From: Symbiodinium natans | Lineage: Eukaryota > Sar > Dinophyceae > Suessiales > Symbiodiniaceae | Length of the DNA stretch: 64,000 nucleotides | Assembly: GCA_905221605.1 (NCBI GenBank) | Contig: CAJNDS010002452.1 | Location: 227,501-291,500 of the forward strand | Direction of reading: 5' to 3' | Shown here: one piece after another, positions 1-12,624 of the stretch | Position numbering within the stretch: position 1 is the stretch's first letter | How the letters are laid out: each line of letters starts with the position of its first letter | Notes under the pieces: generated by a model | Database searches by the model: none | What the model was told of the DNA's origin: nothing | What the model saw: the letters and a program-made list of their open reading frames with translations, nothing else | Translations under genes and position numbers: made by a program

Positions 1-69
1 CTCTGCCGGAGGCGGAAGCTTCTTGGACCCAGCATAGGCCCTCACCTTACTCTTGGTTGGCAGAAAATA

Positions 70-152
70 AGGGGAATGAGGTACCCGATATAATCCCTTA
101 AAGGGTATATATAGAGGACCCCTAATTCCCCCCATTCCCTGCTAACCCGCAG
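70..152. mobile_element. Short TIR element, GGGAATGA family
   Basis: Imperfect inverted repeat with GGGGAATGAGG at one end and CCCATTCCC at the other around TATAATCCCTTAAAGGG. Related copies occur at 7410-7500 and 11043-11112. No coding capacity. Confidence 0.5.
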
Positions 153-707
153 TAAGTCACAGCAAAGCATGTCCGGCGGGTCCAAGGCCCTGGGCCAAGG
201 CCAACCTGGAAGTGCATGGAAGGGCGTTGGAGACGCAGCTCACAGCTCCATGCGACCCCATCTGGTCGGAAATTTGGGGGTTGTTCCAGTGTAGGATCCC
301 TTTTGGGAATCCTGTTCATGAGGGACTCGAAAATAGGGGAGATAGGAGCTTGCTGCAATTAAGGGGAACTTCCCCCGCCCGCCCCAAACCTTGGGCTGAT
401 AAATCCCTTGAGCCGTTCCGCAAAGCTGCAACGCGCACAAGAAAAGAATGTAGTAGGGCTCTAGGGGCTTCAGCTTCATAATGGGGTTTAGGGCTCACAA
501 GGGTTTTGGGTCCAAGGTTAGGCTATGTTCGGCTATAAGATTCAGATTATAAGACTGACACTTCGGAGCCTCCATTGTATAAACCTGTACACGGGACCCT
601 TCAGCTCTCAGGGCCTGTCAGATGAATATAACGTTTAGGGTTTAGGGTTAAGGTTTAGGGTTTAGGGTTTAGGGTTGTAAGGTTTATGGGGCCTAGGGAA
701 CCCTACA

Positions 708-807
708 CTAGCCCTTTTTAGCCAGAAAGCCCTCACGCGCCTCGCGAAGGGCTGCCTCCCGCAACTTCGCCACATCGGCCATGCGATGCCCAAAGAAGTC
801 CTCGAGC
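708..807 (-). CDS. Possible terminal exon with stop
   Basis: Reads [20 protein letters not shown] and continues as a charged helix to LAKKG and a TAG stop. Acceptor TTGCGAG|. It may end the phosphatase gene or belong to a separate one; only order and strand link it. Confidence 0.4.
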
Positions 808-2507
808 TCGCAAAAGCATGCCAAGTGCCCACAGGAACATGAAGTCAGGGTTTTGGGTCTATCGGGTTTGGGGTTTAGGGTCGCCACCACTATGCTGAAC
901 TTGGAACCCTGGCGAAAAGTATTTTTTGTGCCTTAGAGTCTATAGTAACCAAAGATTGACTGATCGCAAGAGAACTGGTCAAGACAGCATCCAGCAGGCC
1001 TCCTTCGATCTACATCGCCCGAGCTATGGCCGACTGCCGCGATGGCAAATGCAGCACAGGCAGGCTATGGGCTCAGATGCGCAGAGTCTCCCTCCATGAA
1101 CCAGCTGCCACTTTGAACCCTTTCTACAGTATCAACTGCGGTAGAAGGCGTGGCAGCTCCTATGTTGTCTCCAACAACTTTGCAGATTGCATCGTTTGAG
1201 CTGTGTGCTGCAGGACCCTGGGCAGTGGCGCGCACGCGTATAGCTCATGCCGACATCTTTGCTGAAGGGGATGTTCCCCCTGTAGTAGCAGTCCTGAATA
1301 GGGACTAGAGTACCCCCCTATACGTTCATCCCTATTAAGGACAGTTGGTATAAGGGGGAACATCCCAAGCCACAGGTCATTCGAAGGCTCCCATTGCATC
1401 CTCAGGAGATTTCGGGGGACTTTTCGACACCTCTCGCTTGGGACTCCTCTCCAAACAGCGGAGCTAAGTGACTGCGCGCGTCAACCATGGAGCTTCGGAA
1501 AAGTGGAGACCGGAAAGAAGGGACCGTCCCACATTGGGGGAGGATCTGCAGGACGCTTTGTGGCTGGGCCTAGCACACTCCTGGACTCTTGAGTACCTGC
1601 GCATGCCTTGCTTGGTGCTCAAGTAGCCCCCAGTGCTTCATAACAACTGCAAAAGCTGACCCAGCCATCCATGGAAAACTTTCTCTGACATTCGCATCTG
1701 ACTGCTTGGCTAGTTGGTTTCCGGTTGCAGTGCCTTGAGCTGGGCATCCAGGGGTTTAAGGTCTCGGGTTATGAAGCTCAAGCTGTAGCGTAGCCGATGG
1801 GCTTCGAATGTTGGTCTTGACTCGAAGTTTCTCTGCTCTCTAGTCCCACTTGTGCAGGTGGGAAGATACGGGCTGCCGAGGTCATTTAAGCCTAAGCCCT
1901 AAACTCTAGAATCTAGGGGTCGGAATAAATACTGACAGTATTCCCTTAGGGTCCCTTTACAAAAAAACTATAATAATCAGGCCCCTATAGTAGCCCTAAA
2001 CCCTAAACCCTAAACCGTAAACCCTAAACCCAAATTGTTCTTTGAATAATCTCATCATCCTTAGCGGCCTACCTTGCGTTCAGGCTGGCGCCGGCATCCA
2101 CCTCCTCCCACTCGTCGGGGCCCTGCCAGGCTCTGCTGCTAAAGAAAGACGGAATCCTGAAGAAACCCTCAACCCTAAACCCTAAACCCTAAACCCTAAA
2201 CCCTAAACCCTAAACCCTAAACCCTAAACCCTATGTCCGGGCCCCAAGCCAAGGCTCATTGAACGTCGGATTATTGAGAGCTTCACAAGAATACCCCCCC
2301 CCCCCCCCCCCCTCACCCTCCCCCTCACCCTGAACCCTACACCCTGATTGGCCCTGATTTGAGAAAAAAAACCCAGATTGCCTGATAGCCGGCGAAGTCG
2401 CTGTCGCCGAAGTCATCTGCTTGGGCCACCTGCAAGAGAGCCAATGAACGAATTTAGGGGTAAGGGCATCCAGAAGTACGACCCGACGTATATCCATCCA
2501 TAAACAA

Positions 2508-2549
<42 letters not shown>

Positions 2550-2575
2550 GTGTAGATGTAAAAACACATATACAT

Positions 2576-2607
<32 letters not shown>

Positions 2608-5600
2608 GGATAGCGAGCTAGAGATGCACGTATACAGTGCATGAAAGATGCTCAAATGTTGAAGCACTAGCTCAAGCTGCATAAGCCATGACGGCACCCA
2701 CAATGGAACACTGGCAAAGCCGCAAGGGAAGGGGCAGGTGTGTGAAAAATGCAATATCATGGCTTTGGGTGGCATGGATGCCAAGCTTGCTGTACGAAGT
2801 TGCTGCGCGCCGACCGATGAGCGAGGGTGAGAGAATACGTAGGCGTAGCCCACGGTCGTAGGCAGTTGGAGCTGCTACGATGTCATGGTCGATGGGCTAC
2901 AACATGCGAAGCCTCCGGGTTACGACTGCCAAAAAGAGTTTCCAGCGCCGAAGAACACCCTGAAGTGGGCAATCTCGAGCAAGTGCGGGGGTTGCAGGAA
3001 TCAGCAATCGCCGTAACACGACAGCCAAGGTTCACACTACCTCCCAAAGCTCAGGCCCTTCGGTCGGAGCTGGCGCCTGCTTCTTCCTCATCTGCCGCGT
3101 GAGATGAGGGTGGTTCTCCGCGATGTAGTTCTCACAGGCAGATCAGTCACAACTTGTGAAACTTACTGGTTCTTAGTGGGTAACTAGGGGGGCGGAGGTA
3201 GGGTAGTACATACCAAACCTCATGCGAAATTGCAAGAAGGGCCAGTCCACGACCCCAGAGTAGCCTTGCGAGACCGATAAGGCCAAACAGCCAAACCAGA
3301 AGAGTACATTCTGAATCATTCTTATGCCATGTTCTTGGCGCTTTGGGGGGGGGGGGGGGTTAAGGTTCAGATTTACGGGTGACAAGGGCTGTGCTCCCTG
3401 ACCTGATGGTACATCGGTGGCAAGTCCGGATGCGGCACAGCCGTGTAGCTGGTCGGCGTGACCTGCGCATATTGCTTGGCGGGCCTACGACCACAATGGT
3501 CACGGATGGGACGGCTTAATGCTGAGGAGGTGCCTAACCAGGTGGCAACCCGATTTGGGGGCAGCTTTTTACCTGGAACACACACTGAGCTCCCGAAAAT
3601 GCATTTCCTAAATCCTCAACCCTGAACCCTGAGACCCCCCACTGGGCTGGCGGGCGTACTGGTCCAATCGATGGGACGGGAGAAAAAACAAGGTTGGCGC
3701 CGCAAAGATCACCACAAAACCCTAGGGCTGAGGGTCGAAACATCCGAATCCCGAAGTTTTGGTTTCCGACCCAGCCTAAACCCCACTAGAAGACCTACAA
3801 AAGAATCCGAGCTCGAATCTGAAATCCTCATGTGCCAGACAACTCTTCCCCTCAGCCCCTGCTGTCCCCTTACTTGGGGAGCTTGCGAGGATCAGAGATC
3901 ATACTCTTGTACTCTGAACAGAAAGCCGAAAGCCTGTGCTACCCTCATCACCTCTGCCCAATCGCAGCTTCTTGGGGGGGAGGGGATGTGGTGGGAAAGA
4001 GGGGGCGGGTTCCTAACCTGTTTCAGCAGTACCTATAGGTACTGAGGATAAAGGCTGCCCCCTCAACACCAACAAGTAGTCACCCCCCCCCATTGAAGCC
4101 TGAAGGTCTCCACCCGGGCCCGGAGTGAGCTGCAGGAACGCGCCCTGGCAAGAGGCTCAGGGTTCAGGGTTCAGGGTTCAGGGTTCAGGGTTCAGGGTTT
4201 AGGGTTTAGGGTTTAGGGTTTAGGGTTTAGGGTGTCATGCTGAAGCACATACCCGGCCAGAAGCTCCAATCATAGCTATAAGAACTGCATCCGATCACCC
4301 AGCCAGAAGCTCCCTAAACCCTAAACCCTAATCCCTAAACCCTAAATCAGATACAAGTGCTGCATCCGATCACAAGGAGAAGCCGCCTTGTTGCCGCCGG
4401 TGTCCAGGTAGTTCGGCGCGCTGAACACACTCCTTGAACATCTACATCTGCCTTCTATTCTTATACGTTGAAATTCTATATTCTTATACTTATATTTTAC
4501 CTTCTGACTTGATTTCGCTCTTGCTTTTGGAGATGCCATGCCCTTGTGTATGTCGGGTGGATCGACCTAAACCTCTATAAACCCCAAACCCTAACGTTTA
4601 AGAAGACTTCGGAATCTGTTTTTTCACAGGGCTTGAAAAGCACACCTAAGCAAAGCATTCGAACCTGGTAGCCGAGTTGCATCAGCGAAGGATGGTCCTG
4701 CCACACTTGCGAGGTTTCGGATAGCTAGGGTTGCAAGGAGTATGGTATGTTGGGGTAGTTTCAGGGTACCTTTTCTTTTGCGATTATTATTATTGCGTGA
4801 TTATGATTATTATTATTGCTTCATTTCGTTTGTCTTTATTTATGTTTATTCTTTTTTTTTTTTTTTTTTTGGGGGGGGGGGGGCAGGTTCCCATAGCAAG
4901 GATGATTTTTTGCTGTACCATTTTTGACGGGGCCTCAGAGGACTTGGCAGTAACTTCTACCGCCAACTCAGGCAGCAGGGAATAGGGTTTAGGGTTTAGG
5001 GGAGGGGGTTTTACCGCCCGGAGGGTCCATGTGTAGTTCGACTACTTTCAGACTGCCACCCCCCCCCACCACCCCCCCCCCCCCCCCCCCAAAAAAAAAA
5101 AAAAAAAAAACACGTTTTCACATGGATTGCGGGTAATTTGTACTCCGGACATGGAGTCGCTGGAACCAAAAAAAGAAAACGAGCCTGGAATCCGGCCTGT
5201 GAGCCCATGAGGCGCTTCCGGCTCAGAGGGTAATGTAGGGGCCTTAACATTTAGAACAGGTTTTTCTCTTTCCTTTTATTTGAGTTTTCTTTTTTTTTTT
5301 TTTTTTTTGGGGGGGGGGGGGGGGGTTATTGTAGTATAAGTGTACAGGGAGCATAAGGGAATAAGATTAGCAAATAATCCGACCCCTACATTAAATTCGT
5401 TGCCCGCCGATCTGCAGAAGGTGGGGAAAACAAATGAACGGAAGAGACAAGAGCAGGAGAGTGTAGAAAAGTTGGTAGAGGATAGATGACAAAAATGGAA
5501 AACGACTGAAGTTAGTTTTGCACTGGAACACAATTGACGAGAACAGGACATGACGGAAGAGTATGGGCGATGCCGCAGTTCCTACACCCTGTAGCCTCTC

Positions 5601-8600
5601 TCCCCCCGACAACTCTGATAACAATGCATCCCAAGCCCAGCCAAACCCTGCCTGGGCATCGAAAGACATTTCACATCTCTGTCTCAATAGATACATACAT
5701 ATATATATATATCAAATAGCACAATCTACGAGAAACTAAATACGTAAATGCAAATCAAAGATGAAATGTATGTATATGTGTATATACGTAAAAACAGGCA
5801 CTTTTCGTGAATACACGACTATTATTTCGGAGCATCTGTGTAGTCACGTGAAGCATATGTAATGTTTGCATTATATAGAAGGTATGTAGCTTGTGGACAC
5901 AATGTAGTGTAGCGTAATGTATACATAAATATACACATCCCTCCATCTATCTCTCTCTCTCTCTCTATCGTGCGTGCGCGTGCCTCTGTGCGTGTTGAAG
6001 TATTGTAAGAGCCTTTGGAGTCACCACTAACCTCTCTGGGAAGGTCCTGCAGGTAGCCATCTGCCTTGACCTCACAGAGAAGGCTTCGGGTGTACGAGTT
6101 AGAGCAGAGGATGGAGAGGATTTAGGGCGGAGGGTTTGGCTAAGTTTTCAGGTGGATTCCTGGGAGGTATCCGAAAGCCCGAAACCCAGGTCCCGAACGT
6201 GAGCCGATCCTGAAGTCCTTATAAGGCCTCTCCATAGCTATCGCAACCCTTAAATGCCCTATATGGGCCCGAAAGGGAACATCCCGATTAGCCCTAAACC
6301 GTATAGATTCCCTGAAGCTGAAATACACCCCATGTACACCCCTGGCGGCCTCGTGCGAGCGGATCACCATCTTCAAGTTGTTCTCTCGGATAAACTGCTC
6401 CGAGACCTTAACGGGGCCGCGATTGTTGTTCAGGGCCGTTTTTGGGGAGGGCTCATTAAAGGGTACCATGAAGGGTTGAGTCCTCAGGTGTAGGGCGATC
6501 GTCATTTCGAGCAGAATTTGCTGAGGAGAGGGGGTGACGTTGAGTGCTAAATTGCGCGGGTCAGGGTTTTTAATCTGGAAGATACTTTTGAAATGCCATA
6601 TATTTTTTGGCAGCTGCCTCATAATGTTTTTGAAGTGCTTGCAGGCCCACCTGGATTTCAGAAAAATTCAGGTCTGGTTGATGGCAGGGGCTCGAAACAT
6701 GGTTGGGGGAAACCATTGCTTGGGAGCAGCAAAAAGGCCCACATCCAACCTTTTGAAACGCCCTATATTGTTGGAGAGCCGTCTCATGACCTACATTTGT
6801 TTAGAGCCGTCTCATTCGTTCATCTTCTTACAGTAAATTAGCACTATTATTAGTATTTCCTGTCGTTCATTTGTTCACACATTATAATCACGCGTATCGT
6901 TTCACTCACTTGTATGATAATAATGTCAACTCAGCGTCGCTGAGTTGCCTGCGTGCGAGAAGAAAAGGATGGGTCAATCAGGAGCCAACATAGATGCCAA
7001 GACTAGCCCGGATATAATCCCTGACTTCATGTGAACGACCCCCCGCAACGACCCCGAATACCGACTCTAATTCAGTAACTAGGCCCTATATTATCAGGGA
7101 TCTTTGAGGCACGAAACTTGCTGAACTCCGCCGGGTGGCATCTGGGCCGAACATGAAGACGCCGCGGCTCTTGCGGTAGGAAGGGCCATAGCCGGCTCCG
7201 CCGCGGGGGTCAGACCACCTTGCTGCAGTTTCGGGTTTAAAGGTTAGGGTTATGGTTTAGGGTTCACGGTTCAGGATTTAGGGTTCAAGGGTTAAGGTTC
7301 AGGGTTTAGGGTTCGCAATTTGAATCGGAAACGGAAGACCAGCCCTATCCCAAAATGCTAAACTCCAAGTCTGGTAGGGGCTCGCAAGCATGACTATGCT
7401 TAAACCCCTGGTTCTTAGTAGGGAATGAGGGAATTGGGGCCCTATGTCTACCCCTTAAGGGATTATATAGGGTACCTCATTCCCTCATTCCCCACTGAGA
7501 GCCAGCCAGTAAAAGTGGTCGCATAGATGTCTCTTCTTGCAGCCTCTGCTTTTCGATATCGCGTGTTGATGACAGGGCTCATAGAAGCTTTAGGGTTTAG
7601 GGTTTAGGGATGTTTAGGGTTTAGGGAGATTTAGGGTTTAGGGCTCAAAGACCAACATGTTTAGAGCATCCATGGTTCGCCATGTCAGGCTCGAAACCCC
7701 TTCCGGGAGGAGTGTGGGAGCCCGAAGGAACGAACTCTCTGAGCCCCGGAATCCCTACAAGCTGGGGACTATAATTCCTATGAGAAGGTAGGTACTATGA
7801 AGCATAAACTCTAAACCCTTTCAGGGTTCATGTACTCCACACTTAAGGATATACCCTACTAAAACTATAACTCCCATTATAAGGTAGTATGAAGCACAAA
7901 CTCTAAACCCGCCCTATAAGGGTCCATGTGCTCCCCACTTGAGGCGGGGGGTATTAGGGGGGTACAAAGGCCCCTAAACCCTAAACCATAAACCCTAAAC
8001 CCTAAACCCTAAACCTTAAACCCTAAACCATTTCAGGCTTCATGTGCTCCCCACTTGAGGAGCCCGTTGAAGCAGAGCCACAGGAAGTCGATGATCATGC
8101 GCGTGTCGGTTTCCCACTTCTCCTCCTGCCTAGGGGCATCATCCACAGCATCCTGCACGGTGTAGGGTTCAGGGTTCAGGGTTCAGGGTTCAGGGTTCAG
8201 GGTTCAGGGTTCAGGGTTCAGGGTTTAGGGTTTAGGGTTTAGGGTTTAGGGCTTAGGGTTTAGGGTACAGAAGTAACCAATGGGGGGGAAGGGAGCTTGG
8301 CCGGTGGATGTTCTGCTTTGCTGATTCAGGAAGATGCGCAGTGCTCAAGCCTCATCTAAGTCAAGGGGCTGGGAAGGACGAAGGGCTCAGATACGATTCG
8401 CGATGATTGATAGCAGCGCCAGTGCCAACTGCCAGAATGGTGACGACTACCGGCAACCAAGATTAATTGACGGTAATCAGGGCGGTTAGATGCCCTTCAC
8501 CCCAACTCCCCGTGGTCCAGCCTTGTAGGAGTTAGGAGTCAGCTCCGTGTAGCCTGGGTGAGCTCAGTTCCCGGAACCCCCATGCAGACCCCAAGTTTCC

Positions 8601-11600
8601 AGCCCGATGTCGGAATACGGTACACGTACACTGGAGGTGGCTTACTCGCAGGGTGTAAAGTGCAGGAGCCAAACAATTCCGACTACTCTGGGCCTAAACA
8701 CGCCGAGCTAGATCTGAGTATGTGCTTCATCTTAGCTTCCTCTGGTTGCTGGTGCTTCTTCCTACGCCGTCCTGCAGCACCCTGAATCTCTGCCATGAAA
8801 AAGAAAAACATCGGTGAACTCCATTAGCACAGTCGTCCAACCTTTGCACATCCTGAGCGACACCTAAGACCCCCAACCCCTAAACCCCATCAACCTACCT
8901 TCACGACCGCCCCGCTGGTGGGATCCCTATCTGGCAGTTTACGAAAACAAGGGGCCCCTAACATAGACCCCAAATAGTAGGATTCCCTTATAATCAGGAC
9001 CCTAAACCCTAAACCCTGAACCCTGAACCTGAACCCTAAACACCAAACCCGAAACCCTAAACCTAAACCCTAAACCCTAAACCCTAAACCCTAAACCCTA
9101 GTATCGTAAAGCCCCGATCGGCTGAGGCAAGCAGCGGTCAACCGTGGCGATCTCCGCCAGGGTGCACGCCTTCAGGTTCACGGGCACGGCATCCTCCAGC
9201 GGGCTTAGGGTTTAGGGTTTAGGGTTTAGGGTTTAGGGTTTAGGGTTTAGGATGAGCTGGGGGCCTTTAGGCTGGGACCTTGATTTAGGTACAGAAGGTT
9301 TTTTCAGATTTGGTAATTAGCGAACTCCCAAATTCGAACCCACTCATAGCTCGTGAAGGACTGCTCAACTCCGCTGAACATGTCCAGGAAGGGCATGCGT
9401 CACATACCCGGAGCCCACCAACAGTGCAACCTTGTGCCTAATATAGGGGCCTTAATGATTAGAATAGGGTTTTGGGGGTTTATTCTAGGGGATTGTTATT
9501 AGCAATTATTCCGACCCCTATATTACGCCCAAGGGGTTCTGAGTCTTTGCAGACCGGGCGGGCCGTTGCTATCTGAAGGCCATGCCCGAACTCTTCAGCG
9601 CAGTCTTTGAAGTCGACCTCTTCAACCCTTCTGAAGCCTTTGTTATACGTTGTAAATCCTAAGCCCTAAACCCTAAATAAACCTATATGAACCCTAGAAA
9701 TCCCGAGGCCCAAGAACCCTGAACCATATGGCATATGGGTCTTTCCCCAAAATAGTGATCCGCCAATGTACACAACAAACGGCCTTTTTCCGGAACCCCC
9801 CAGATCAAACCCCAAACCCCAAACCCCAAACCCTAAACCCCAAACCCCAAACCCCAAGCCCCAAACCCTAAACCCCAAACCCTAAACCCTCAACCCTAAA
9901 CCCCAAGCCCTAAACCCTAAACCCTATCAAAAAAAAAAGGCCCTCAGCCGTCTCCTCGGGGTCGTGGGTCTGGCCCGGCAGCCACACTCGCGGCCGAGGA
10001 CCCGGGATGCCAGCATGGACGACCAAGATCTGGTTGTTCGCCTCAAGCTCGCAAGATTTGTGATTTTTGGGTACTATTTTTTCTATTCTTAGCAATATCA
10101 TGAGGAAAATCAGGATTCAGATTGGGATCTTGAATTCTGTTGTGATTAGTAAGCTGTTTTGTATTTATTCTTAAACATATGATTGATGCTTATTGTTGAT
10201 TACTATGCTTTATATTTTTGGCAAAATTAATGATTCTGATGAGTACTCTTTTTCTATATTGTTATGGAGGTTTCCGAAATTAGGGGTACCTGATTGGGGC
10301 CTTATTATCGGGGAATCCTGCAGGGTTTATATTACTGATATTGGTTATTGGTGAGTGTATATAAGGTTCCGAGTGTATATTTTGGGTGACCCATTGGGGA
10401 TACATGGAATATAAAACCTACTTCAATGATAAGTACACTGGGATGTTCCCCCTTATACTACCAGTACCACCCTATTAGAATCTCTATGAAGGACGTTTAG
10501 TACAAGGCTTGAAGCATCCCAATTAATACTCTTCTTTATATTCTTATAAAAATTATTCGTAGTCTTGCTATTGATATTGTTATGTGAATATTATGACTAT
10601 TGTTGTTCTTAGTACAATTGTTATATTCTTTTCAGTATTGTTGGTAGTACTAGTATTCCTATTATGACCAATATTCCAGTAGAAGCTTCAGGGTTTCAGG
10701 GTTTGGGGTTTGAAGGGGTTTGGGGGTACTTTCAGGGCGTGGGGGATTTTCGTTGGGGTTGGGAGGTTTGGGAACAACCATCCCCTAAACCCTAAACCCT
10801 AAACCCTAAACTCTAAACATCCCTAAACCTCAAACCCCTAAACCCTCGAATGAAGTGGCGAGTCCGGGAAGTCTTTGGCGTGTTTTCTTGGGTGTTGGGA
10901 TCGGAGACTCCTGGCAGGTTACGAAAATAGGGGACCCTAAGATAGACCCCTCCCAATAGTGGAATTCCCTTGTAGCACGGACCCCAAATAAGGTACCCTA
11001 ATTTGGAAACCCCCCTCCTGGCTCTTGCTCAGCCCCCAGGTTCCTAGTAGGGAATGATATACCCTTTTTAAAGGGTTATATAAGGCTCTAATTCCCTCAT
11101 TCGTCATGCACTACGGAGAACCAGCTAGTTGCTCAGGGTCCAGGGCTTTCGGAACAGGGTTCGGATCCCTCAACCCTGTAAACATTTGAAGCATATACCC
11201 TGGGCTTCTGATTCTTACCCTAAACCCTAAACCCTAAACCCTAACCCCCGTTTCTCAGAGTCCCCCTTCCACGCACTAAGCTCCGCACAAGGTGCAGAAG
11301 CGGAAGATTTCGGAAGGACTCCGAGTAGAGGTTGAAGAGGTCGAGGTCGTACTTGCTGCCAACCTTCACCCACATAAAGGGTTCACACAGGGTTTACAAA
11401 GGGCTTGTAGAGTTTGTTTGGGGTTTATAGGGCTTATAGGGCTTATGGGAGTTTCTAGGGGTCTTGCTGCCAACCTCCCCACGTCAGGCTTGGGGTTTAC
11501 CAGGCTCTTGGCAATGCAGCGATGACGCAGAGACCAAGTTCCGAATTCTGACTCTAAACTAGGATGGTTCAATATTCCTGAATATGATTCCTCATAAACC

Positions 11601-12487
11601 CAAATAGGGAAAAACACATATGTCTACATATATATATATATATATATATAACGTCCCAAGGGCCTTCCCTAGCAAACCTGAGAATTTCATGGCTCCGAAG
11701 GCCCCAAATCCTGCTTCTCTGAAGTCAACCGAGCTCTTATTCTCAGCATCATGGTATGCTTCTTGTTGTAAGTCTTCGTGCTTCTTGTCATCAGCATTTC
11801 TGACCTTTTGTATTCGTGGAGGCATTGGGGGAACCTTTCCTCCGAGACGGCCTGCATAGGGTTTCGGTTTTAGGGTTTAGCCTTTAGGGCTTAGAAGGAT
11901 GTTTACATAGTATAAAGTATGTGAGTATATATACGTGTATTTCTACATACATATCCATACATACTTCATATTTCATATACACAAACATACATGCATACAT
12001 GCATGCATGTTGCATAAACACGGTATGTCTAAGCACATAAAACCTGAAAGACAGATGCATGTAAATACATATACTTCTACAGGCAGACCAGACCAGACCG
12101 AACCGGACCAGAAGACAGATGCTGAAACTTGCAGCGCCCTTCGGCCTCGCCGGCAAAGCCGTAGATCATGTTGGCCTGGCCATCCGCTAGTGTCTACTGG
12201 GGGTTTGCAACACTCCCCTTGGGATTAGGGTTTAGGGTTTAGGGTTAGGGTCTAGGTTGTAGAGTCAAGGGCAAAGCAGCATGACGTTTTCAAGGAGACG
12301 ATAGGGCTGACTTGAAGGCTGTAGCAGCGTCTCCAAGGCTTGCGGATTGGACAGCTACCACAACCTTTCCATCTGTTGTATATCTGTACAAAGATTTATG
12401 TGCTTTTGTGTATACATATGTACAAAGAACAATGCTCTAGCAATAGCAGTCGTATTTAGCAGTTTGTAGTTGTTAGATCTAGGAGAG

Positions 12488-12556
<69 letters not shown>

Positions 12557-12577
12557 TAGTAGAAAAAGCTAGCAGCT

Positions 12578-12624
<47 letters not shown>

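Noticed and set aside
633-690. True chromosome end
   Set aside because: Arrays occur in both orientations throughout 64 kb with coding exons between them, so these are interstitial, not a telomere.
2454-2853. Long minus-strand ORFs of Tyr-Ile repeats
   Set aside because: They translate (TA)n microsatellites; no splice or composition support.
4665-4697. 11-codon segment [11 protein letters not shown] with good splice sites
   Set aside because: Would interrupt the PPP core between GY and FSAPNY, and the core reads through without it.
5018-5654. Exon-like readings [13 protein letters not shown] and [14 protein letters not shown]
   Set aside because: Located within the intron before the FSAPNY exon and not compatible with the PPP fold; likely chance.
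8160-8242. Repeating Gly-Phe-Arg-Val-Gln protein
   Set aside because: Translation of TTCAGGG/TTTAGGG repeats; such peptides appear wherever arrays lack stops.
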